From Ignavibacteriales bacterium (GTDB taxonomy: Bacteria; Bacteroidota; Ignavibacteria; Ignavibacteriales; Ignavibacteriaceae), in assembly GCA_020061995.1 (NCBI GenBank), contig JAGUXE010000190.1, positions 1 to 11,365 on the forward strand: DNA of 11,365 bases, given 5' to 3'. The position numbers and the translations under genes were made by a program. How positions within the stretch are numbered: position 1 is the first letter of the stretch; each line of letters begins with the position of its first letter. Under the pieces are notes generated by a model. It saw only the letters and a program-made list of their open reading frames with translations, searched no databases and had not been told where the DNA came from. Positions 6,409-11,365 of the stretch are shown one piece after another.

Positions 6409-7899
6409 TTGTGTGATAGTTTCCATTGCAAGGAATGCATAGTGTACGGCGGAAATTACAGAGACAATCGTGAAGTTCTTTGTAAAAAAGACAATTATAT
6501 GACAAAAAAGATTTGGATAGATCTTTTAAAAATGAACTCTCTTTTTCTTTCTGGTTTCAGAAAAGATGAAGATGATAAATTAGCTGAAGAAATATCTGCT
6601 GAGATAAACTTTCAAAATTATAACAAAATGTCTTACAAGGGATACCATTTAGGTATAGAAGCAGCAAAAGCAGTCGCTAATCTTAATGATGCTCCAATGT
6701 TGGAAAATAAAAGCGAAGTTATTCAGCAATTAAAAACACATGTTAAAAACATTGTGAAATTAATAAACGCATATGAAAGAATATTTGATGTTGTTAAACC
6801 AGATGTTGTGTTTTCAAATATACCATTTTACTACAGATGGGGCGCTGCTTTTCATGTGGCAAGAGAGAGAAAAATTCCATTTTATGGAATAGGCATAGGG
6901 GAACGAGAGAACTCCTGTTATTTTGTTTATAATTCAGATAAGCTTTACGATTTTAGTGAAGGTTGGGATTCTTTTAAAAGAAAAAATTTAGATAGCGATA
7001 CAGAAAAGTTTATTAATAAAACAATATTTGAAAGAAGTCAAGGAAAACATTATAGTCTGCCGCATTTTAAACAATCAAACCAAGTTACCGAAGAATATAG
7101 AAAATTGCTATCTTGGATTAATAAAGACAAATCTTTAGTATTTTTTCCTGTAAATGTACCTTCTGATGCTACAATATTAGAAAATTCTTATGTATTTGAC
7201 AATCTCTACGAAATGGTCGTTAAAATTATACAATACTTTAATAATCATCCTGATTATCAACTTATAATAAAGGCTCACCCAGCAGAGGAACAATTCTATT
7301 CTATTAGCAGTCCAATGCAAAAATATTGCCTTAGAAATGTTCTTTCTAATTTAAGTGAAAAACTTTCTAATAATATTTTTTTTATAGATTATAATAGTTC
7401 TGTTACATCATTTGATATTTACCCATTGATTAAGCTCGGAATTATGTACACATCTAGCGCAGCAATAGAAATGACTTGGACGGGAAAGCCTTCGATAACA
7501 GTGTCTGAGTCTCATTATACCGGGAAAGGATTCACTTATGAGCCAAAAACTGGAGAAGAGTTCTATCGTCTTATCGAAAAAATTCTTTCTGGAGGAGAAC
7601 CTGAATCGGTAATAAGGGAAAGAATTGAGCTTAGTAAGAAATATTTTTTATATTATTTTTTCCATGGATTAATTAAGTTTAATCTATTTCAAGGGAATGA
7701 TTATAATTCAATTCCTACTAAATTATTATTTGATGATTTCAATAAAATATTACCAGGCAATAATGTTCACCTTGATTACATCTGCAGTTCCATTATAGAT
7801 AAATTGCCCATTTACGGTGAAAACCGTTGGCCACCTTATAGTGGAGAGAAAATCGCTCAACAACTTTATCCAGTTAGTTTTTCAGAGTCCGACCAGTGA
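6409..7899 (+). CDS. Capsule polysaccharide synthesis-like (GT-B) protein, main part of the frameshifted gene
   Basis: This resembles the Capsule_synth / surface-carbohydrate family, which shares a GT-B-like fold with KpsC/KpsS and CDP-glycerol polymerases. It would transfer a sugar or sugar-acid to a membrane-linked glycan on the cytoplasmic face. Family-like parts are DVVKPDVVFSNIPFYYRWGA (from about 6787), VFFPVNVPSDA near 7138, LIIKAHPAEEQF with the HP pair at 7276, and SSAAIEMTWTGKPSI near 7453, the acidic/hydroxyl stretch that normally holds the donor nucleotide. The GTG at 6409 has no ribosome site and is only the first start codon after the frame break; homologous sequence already begins at 6361. 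The repaired protein would be 580 residues. C5-C7-C10 in the nominal product are unexplained. There is no signal peptide or obvious membrane segment. Family placement is by eye; enzymatic activity is inferred. Confidence 0.7.
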   Translation: MCDSFHCKECIVYGGNYRDNREVLCKKDNYMTKKIWIDLLKMNSLFLSGFRKDEDDKLAEEISAEINFQNYNKMSYKGYHLGIEAAKAVANLNDAPMLENKSEVIQQLKTHVKNIVKLINAYERIFDVVKPDVVFSNIPFYYRWGAAFHVARERKIPFYGIGIGERENSCYFVYNSDKLYDFSEGWDSFKRKNLDSDTEKFINKTIFERSQGKHYSLPHFKQSNQVTEEYRKLLSWINKDKSLVFFPVNVPSDATILENSYVFDNLYEMVVKIIQYFNNHPDYQLIIKAHPAEEQFYSISSPMQKYCLRNVLSNLSEKLSNNIFFIDYNSSVTSFDIYPLIKLGIMYTSSAAIEMTWTGKPSITVSESHYTGKGFTYEPKTGEEFYRLIEKILSGGEPESVIRERIELSKKYFLYYFFHGLIKFNLFQGNDYNSIPTKLLFDDFNKILPGNNVHLDYICSSIIDKLPIYGENRWPPYSGEKIAQQLYPVSFSESDQ

Positions 7900-7957
7900 A
7901 AAAGAAAGCAAACGAGAAATATGAATAGGTAATGACTACAGAGGTGAATCTGATCTC

Positions 7958-9505
7958 ATGCATTCTGATAATAGGTTGTCGAAAAGTTCCCATTTTATAG
8001 ATAAGAACAAGATCCCGCTTCTTGGTTTCGACCTATTTGGCGAAGTTTTTACATACAAAGGCCGCGTGTTGCGAGGGATCTTTCCTGGGCATGGCGCAGC
8101 TGTCCAAAAGTTGCTTGAGAAGTACCAAACACATAAGCTCTGGGAGTCAGGAATTGTCAAAACTGACCTGGCAGTTGAACCCGAGCTTTTTAATCTGGGA
8201 TATGACATGGTATTGGAGCATGAGAAAATTCCTTTCATCACTTATGCCCATGAGTGGACGCCCGGTATGCTTAAAGACGCAGCATTGTTCCAGGTTAACC
8301 TGAACTTGCAATTACTTGATTTTAGTTTGTTGCTGAAAGACTGTGGCGTAAGCAGCAATGTGTTGTTCAAGTTCACACAACCGGTTTTTGTGGATTTCCT
8401 GTCGCTCGTCTTCATTCAAGATTTAACAAAAGAAGAGTGGTTAAAACCTACCTCAATGCGATCTCCTTTTCAGTTGTCATCCAGTGAACCCTCCCGCTAC
8501 TTTAATGAGATTTTCTACCGGATGTTTTATCCATGTATACTGTATCCGCTCTATATGATGCAACAGGGTCGTCATGACCGGGTTAGAAGACGCCTGCTTG
8601 AGACAGCGCTTAATACCACAACAGACACTATTACCGAGCAGGAAACATTTGCAGGTTCGCATGTCGCATTGACTTCATATTACCGTCAGGCATTGATGGC
8701 CCGCGAACAGGCTCTCGCCAAAGACGACTGGCGTGAATTTATGGATATACTCCGTCAAGAAATAGAGGGATTGAGTGTTTCAGTAGACCGCAGTCGTTAT
8801 TCGGATTACTATGTCTTAAAAGGTGAAGACTTTGAATTTACACCATCTGAAGCATGGAGACCAAAACAACGTGCTGTCTACCAGGCATTGCAGGCGCTGC
8901 GTCCGGATACTGTTTTCGATGTCGGAGCCAATACCGGATGGTACTCTATCCTGGTGGCAAAAATGGGATGCAAGGTCGTAGCGATAGATAATGACCACGC
9001 ATGCATGGACATATTGTATCAACGGGCAAGGCGTGAAAACCTGCCCATCTTGCCATTGGTGATGGACGTCATGGAAATTACACCCGATGTCCCGGCCTGG
9101 GCTGGATTTGCTGATGACCCGCATATTTTAAACAGCAGAATCAAGGGAGAAGTGCCCCTATTGCTTGCTGCACACAAACGTTTAAAGTGTGACCTTGTTC
9201 TTGCCCTTGCCATGATCCATCACTTAACTCTGGGTATGGGAATGGATTTTGAAGCGGCTATCGGATTACTTGCATCCTTTTCAGAGAAATACCTTGTGCT
9301 GGAGTTTGTCGTTAAAGAAGACCCATTGATTGTTGGGGAACCTGATTTCTTTAAGGCTTATTTCCATAATCCTCACGGCTTTAATTGGTATACGCAACAG
9401 GAATGCCATCGAGTTCTCTCCAGGCATTACAGTAATGTAGAAGTTGTAGACTTGACAGGCAGTAGAGTATTGTTTATCTGCTCTCAAAAAAAGGATGATA
9501 CATGA
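7958..9505 (+). CDS. Two-part NoeA-like protein: N-terminal family domain plus C-terminal SAM methyltransferase
   Basis: 515 residues. The C-terminal half is a class I methyltransferase: VFDVGANTGWYS (319-330) is motif I, D344 in VVAIDND contacts the SAM ribose, LPLVMDVM (365-372) is motif II, and CDLVLALAMIHHL lies further on. This pattern, including LPLVMD and ALA-IHHL, is the one in NoeA, the rhizobial host-specificity protein, and its many relatives in glycan loci. The N-terminal half (about 1-280) has IPFITYAHEWTPGMLKDAAL and KDCGVSSNVLFK followed by QPVFVDFLSL. The spaced D128, N134 and D146 recall the catalytic loop of kinase-fold enzymes, though that is inference. The start ATG 7958 has AGAGGTGA at 7940-7947, a rather long 10 nt away. 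G+C is visibly higher than upstream. The last 4 nt overlap the glycosyltransferase gene (ATGA), so the two are translationally coupled. The acceptor is unknown. Confidence 0.82.
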   Translation: MHSDNRLSKSSHFIDKNKIPLLGFDLFGEVFTYKGRVLRGIFPGHGAAVQKLLEKYQTHKLWESGIVKTDLAVEPELFNLGYDMVLEHEKIPFITYAHEWTPGMLKDAALFQVNLNLQLLDFSLLLKDCGVSSNVLFKFTQPVFVDFLSLVFIQDLTKEEWLKPTSMRSPFQLSSSEPSRYFNEIFYRMFYPCILYPLYMMQQGRHDRVRRRLLETALNTTTDTITEQETFAGSHVALTSYYRQALMAREQALAKDDWREFMDILRQEIEGLSVSVDRSRYSDYYVLKGEDFEFTPSEAWRPKQRAVYQALQALRPDTVFDVGANTGWYSILVAKMGCKVVAIDNDHACMDILYQRARRENLPILPLVMDVMEITPDVPAWAGFADDPHILNSRIKGEVPLLLAAHKRLKCDLVLALAMIHHLTLGMGMDFEAAIGLLASFSEKYLVLEFVVKEDPLIVGEPDFFKAYFHNPHGFNWYTQQECHRVLSRHYSNVEVVDLTGSRVLFICSQKKDDT

Positions 9506-10677
9506 TCAAAGTTTTATTTACCACCCCTGAGTTGGAACATCCACCGGCTAAAGGCCCGACTTTAAGGATTGAAAATTCTGTAAAAGCCTTAAGCCGTATC
9601 AGTGAGTTGCATCTTATCTCTCGGGTGAATAGGAATAATATGGGTGGTGATGAAGCTGAGGCTTTTTATCACAGCATGTGTGCAGGTTTTGGTTATTCTC
9701 CGTCTGTTTTTGGTCTGCCACCTGATGTCGGCATATGGCAGGACGCCTCAGCCATTATAAATTATGCGGAAACCAACGGGATTAATATTATTTGGTTTGG
9801 ATTTGGCAATATATCTTATCATCTCATGAAGGCTGTAAAATCACTCAGGCCTCATTTCAAAATAATCTGTGATACCGATTCGGTATGGTCGCGCTTTGTA
9901 CTGCGTGAATTGCCTTATGAAACATCGCCTGAACGTCGTCGCCAAATAGAACAGGAGGGTCATCAAAAAGAATTGGAGGAAGCCGATTGGGTTAAGTTTT
10001 GTGATGTAACCACGGCTGTTTCACAAGTTGATGCTGACTACTACAGGTCATTGGTTGATGATCCCGGTCGAATTCATGTCTTCTCGAACGTTATCGACCT
10101 CAGCTCCTATGCAAGTCCTCCTCCCCCACCTGCAGATTTCAAAAAGCCCTGTATTTATCTTGCAGGAACTTTTTACGCGGCTTCAAGCCCGATGGTTCGC
10201 GCTGCCCGCTGGGTAATCGACGAAATATTGCCGCTCATTAAACAGGAAATACCAGAGGTACATTTCTATTTAATAGGTAATGGTGCGGATGTCATGCTCG
10301 CTGATATCAAAAGACCGGATATAACAATCACCGGAAAAATCAAATCTGTACTACCATATCTTTGTCATGCCGATGTCGCCCTTGTACCGCTCATGTTTGA
10401 ATCCGGAACTCGTTTTAAAATCCTGGAGGCTGGCGCCTGTGGCATCCCTATTGTATCCACTACATTGGGAGCAGAAGGTTTACCAGTCGTCGACTGCAAG
10501 GACATTTTGATTGCAGATGATGCAAAAAGCTTCGCTGAAGCCGCAATCCGGTTGATTCATGATAAATCCTTTGCAAAAGAACTCGCTATGAATTGTAAAA
10601 GGATGGTAGAGGAAGGCTTTAGCGTGGAAAGTCTGGCACAAGAAGCAGTAAAAATTATAAAATATTTAGGCAAATAA
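9502..10677 (+). CDS. GT4-type glycosyltransferase (GT-B fold)
   Basis: A 391-residue glycosyltransferase family 4-like protein, expected to move a sugar from a nucleotide donor to a growing glycan at the inner membrane. The N-terminal acceptor domain opens MIKVLFTTPELEHPPAKGPT, with the glycine/proline loop of the first strand. The donor domain holds PCIYLAGTFYAASSP (216-230), VHFYLIGNGAD (253-263), DITITGKI (273-280) and the key C-terminal signature GTRFKILEAGACGIPIVST (302-320) with acidic residues E300 and E309, followed by LGAEGLPVV. The donor sugar cannot be predicted. AAGGA at 9491-9495 lies 6 nt before the ATG, which overlaps the stop of the NoeA-like gene by 4 nt. G+C and codon use match that upstream gene rather than the AT-rich genes on either side, so the two probably arrived as one cassette. 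Confidence 0.88.
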   Translation: MIKVLFTTPELEHPPAKGPTLRIENSVKALSRISELHLISRVNRNNMGGDEAEAFYHSMCAGFGYSPSVFGLPPDVGIWQDASAIINYAETNGINIIWFGFGNISYHLMKAVKSLRPHFKIICDTDSVWSRFVLRELPYETSPERRRQIEQEGHQKELEEADWVKFCDVTTAVSQVDADYYRSLVDDPGRIHVFSNVIDLSSYASPPPPPADFKKPCIYLAGTFYAASSPMVRAARWVIDEILPLIKQEIPEVHFYLIGNGADVMLADIKRPDITITGKIKSVLPYLCHADVALVPLMFESGTRFKILEAGACGIPIVSTTLGAEGLPVVDCKDILIADDAKSFAEAAIRLIHDKSFAKELAMNCKRMVEEGFSVESLAQEAVKIIKYLGK

Positions 10678-10711
10678 CTTATCAAGATTTTATTTCTTAT
10701 CTTTGAGCGTA

Positions 10712-11356
10712 ATGGAAATAAAGATTAATTTAGACGATTTCTCGTATAACTGCGAAACCCGGACAAAAAATCTCCGCCAATTTCAGCAGAAATATGGTTA
10801 CAGCATTATTCCCGTTTCATATTGGGAACCCATTCCATCTTTGGAAAACATAGATATTGACGATACAACCACTAACGAAATATTAATTCCCATCAATTTT
10901 CATTATGATTTCAGTTTTATCACTGAACAATTATCCTCACTACCAAACATAAGATTTCCTGAATACATTGACAAGAACCCTATGTTTCCTCCCGGAGATA
11001 TAATGGCGTATATTGCAATGATAAATTATTACCGCCCAAACAAGATCATTGAAATTGGAGGAGGATATTCAACATGCTTAGCTTATTTTGTAGCGGCCCA
11101 TCTTAATTTGCAGACAGAAATCGTTTGTATTGAACCAGAGCCAAATAAATATCTTGTTGAATTAGCCAAGGCAAACAATGTTTCTCTATGTTGTATAAAA
11201 GTGCAGGACATTATAGCAAAAGAATTAGAACAATTTGAATCATTAAGAGGAAATGATATCTTATTCATACCTAAATTGAGCGATTCTTTTTTTGTCATTC
11301 CGACTTGTTCGGAATCTTTCCTTGTTTTAAGAAGGATTCCCGACAAGCGGGAATGA
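10712..11356 (+). CDS. Class I SAM methyltransferase with C-terminus replaced by repeat sequence
   Basis: The body resembles a Methyltransf_24-type family found in glycan clusters: FPPGDIMAYIAMINYYRP leads into the SAM motif IIEIGGGYSTCLAYF, then VCIEPEPNKY with the acidic SAM-ribose residue, and VQDI. Family members go on through NDILFIDSSHV and a final catalytic half. Here homology stops after NDILFI (11267-11269). The remaining 28 codons read PKLSDSFF and then translate a palindromic repeat, ending at TGA 11354-11356. The protein is therefore truncated by roughly a quarter to a third and is probably inactive. ATG 10712 is preferred to TTG 10703; neither has a good Shine-Dalgarno, only GAG at 10705-10707. 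It begins 34 nt after the glycosyltransferase. G+C falls back to about 37% (22 of 60 bases at 10801-10860). The missing end could lie beyond the repeat, outside the window. Confidence 0.75.
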   Translation: MEIKINLDDFSYNCETRTKNLRQFQQKYGYSIIPVSYWEPIPSLENIDIDDTTTNEILIPINFHYDFSFITEQLSSLPNIRFPEYIDKNPMFPPGDIMAYIAMINYYRPNKIIEIGGGYSTCLAYFVAAHLNLQTEIVCIEPEPNKYLVELAKANNVSLCCIKVQDIIAKELEQFESLRGNDILFIPKLSDSFFVIPTCSESFLVLRRIPDKRE

Positions 11357-11358
11357 CA
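11293..11358. repeat. Double-hairpin palindromic repeat (MITE/REP-like) breaking a methyltransferase gene
   Basis: Two hairpins stand side by side: ATTCCGA (11297-11303), loop CTTGT, TCGGAAT (11309-11315); and ATTCCCG (11336-11342), loop ACAAG, CGGGAAT (11348-11354). Each has a perfect 7-bp stem and 5-nt loop. The two halves are also inverted copies of each other: TGTCATTCC (11293-11301) pairs perfectly with GGAATGACA (11350-11358), and GGAATCTTT (11311-11319) is an 8 of 9 match to the complement of AAGGATTCC (11332-11340). The structure resembles the dispersed TGTCATTCC...GGAATGACA palindromes of many bacterial genomes. It carries no gene and would have to be moved in trans. Only one copy is in the window, so dispersal, ends and target duplication cannot be shown. 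Confidence 0.75.
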
Positions 11359-11365
11359 CTTGTTA

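Noticed and set aside
7936..8241. 101-codon open frame on the minus strand
   Set aside because: It lies opposite the NoeA-like gene, has no ribosome site and no recognisable protein features.
8816..9124. 102-codon open frame on the minus strand
   Set aside because: It lies antisense to the methyltransferase motif region. The + strand has clear family motifs and this frame reads like random sequence.
11293..11365. Rho-independent terminator
   Set aside because: The hairpins are strong, but no T-run follows the second stem and the sequence lies inside the disrupted coding frame. A dispersed repeat explains it better.

Overview
This is an 11.4 kb bacterial window holding a surface-glycan (O-antigen, capsule or flagellin-glycan type) biosynthesis locus. 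All genes lie on the + strand, are closely spaced and mostly carry AGAGG- or AAGG-type ribosome binding sites, so they look like one or two operons. The taxon cannot be fixed from the sequence. Most of the window is AT-rich (18 of 60 bases are G or C at 7021-7080), which would suit many free-living or uncultured bacteria. Both window edges cut into or break a gene. The right edge falls in a palindromic repeat of dispersed type, which would fit the ends of an assembled contig.

Layout. Positions 3-803: the C-terminal part of a CBS-domain plus sugar-nucleotidyltransferase protein (PtmE-like). Positions 816-2282: a cobalamin-binding-type radical SAM enzyme whose N-terminal third is broken by about four small indels that together restore the frame, while the Fe-S core is intact. 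Positions 2275-2991: a CMP-nonulosonate (sialic/legionaminic/pseudaminic acid) synthetase-like cytidylyltransferase. Positions 2991-3983: a Gfo/Idh/MocA oxidoreductase that lacks the usual EKP lysine. Positions 4020-4757: a class I methyltransferase. Positions 4784-6100: a class III PLP aminotransferase resembling glutamate-1-semialdehyde aminomutase. Positions 6158-7899: a capsule-synthesis/GT-B-like protein split by a one-base frameshift near a T7 run.

From about 7,950 the composition changes (29 of 60 bases are G or C at 9001-9060). This second block carries a NoeA-like two-part methyltransferase (7958-9505) translationally coupled to a GT4-type glycosyltransferase (9502-10677). A final AT-richer methyltransferase (10712-11356) loses its C-terminus at a double-hairpin inverted repeat.

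How the genes may work together (inference): the nucleotidyltransferase, cytidylyltransferase, oxidoreductase and aminotransferase would make and activate an unusual sugar, plausibly a nine-carbon nonulosonate. The radical SAM enzyme and methyltransferases would modify it, and the capsule-like and GT4 proteins would transfer it. The nonulosonate synthase, NDP-sugar dehydratase and hydrolysing epimerase genes that would confirm the pathway are not in the window. No RNA gene, CRISPR array, complete insertion sequence or convincing promoter was seen. No stretch over 300 bases lacks a gene or gene remnant.
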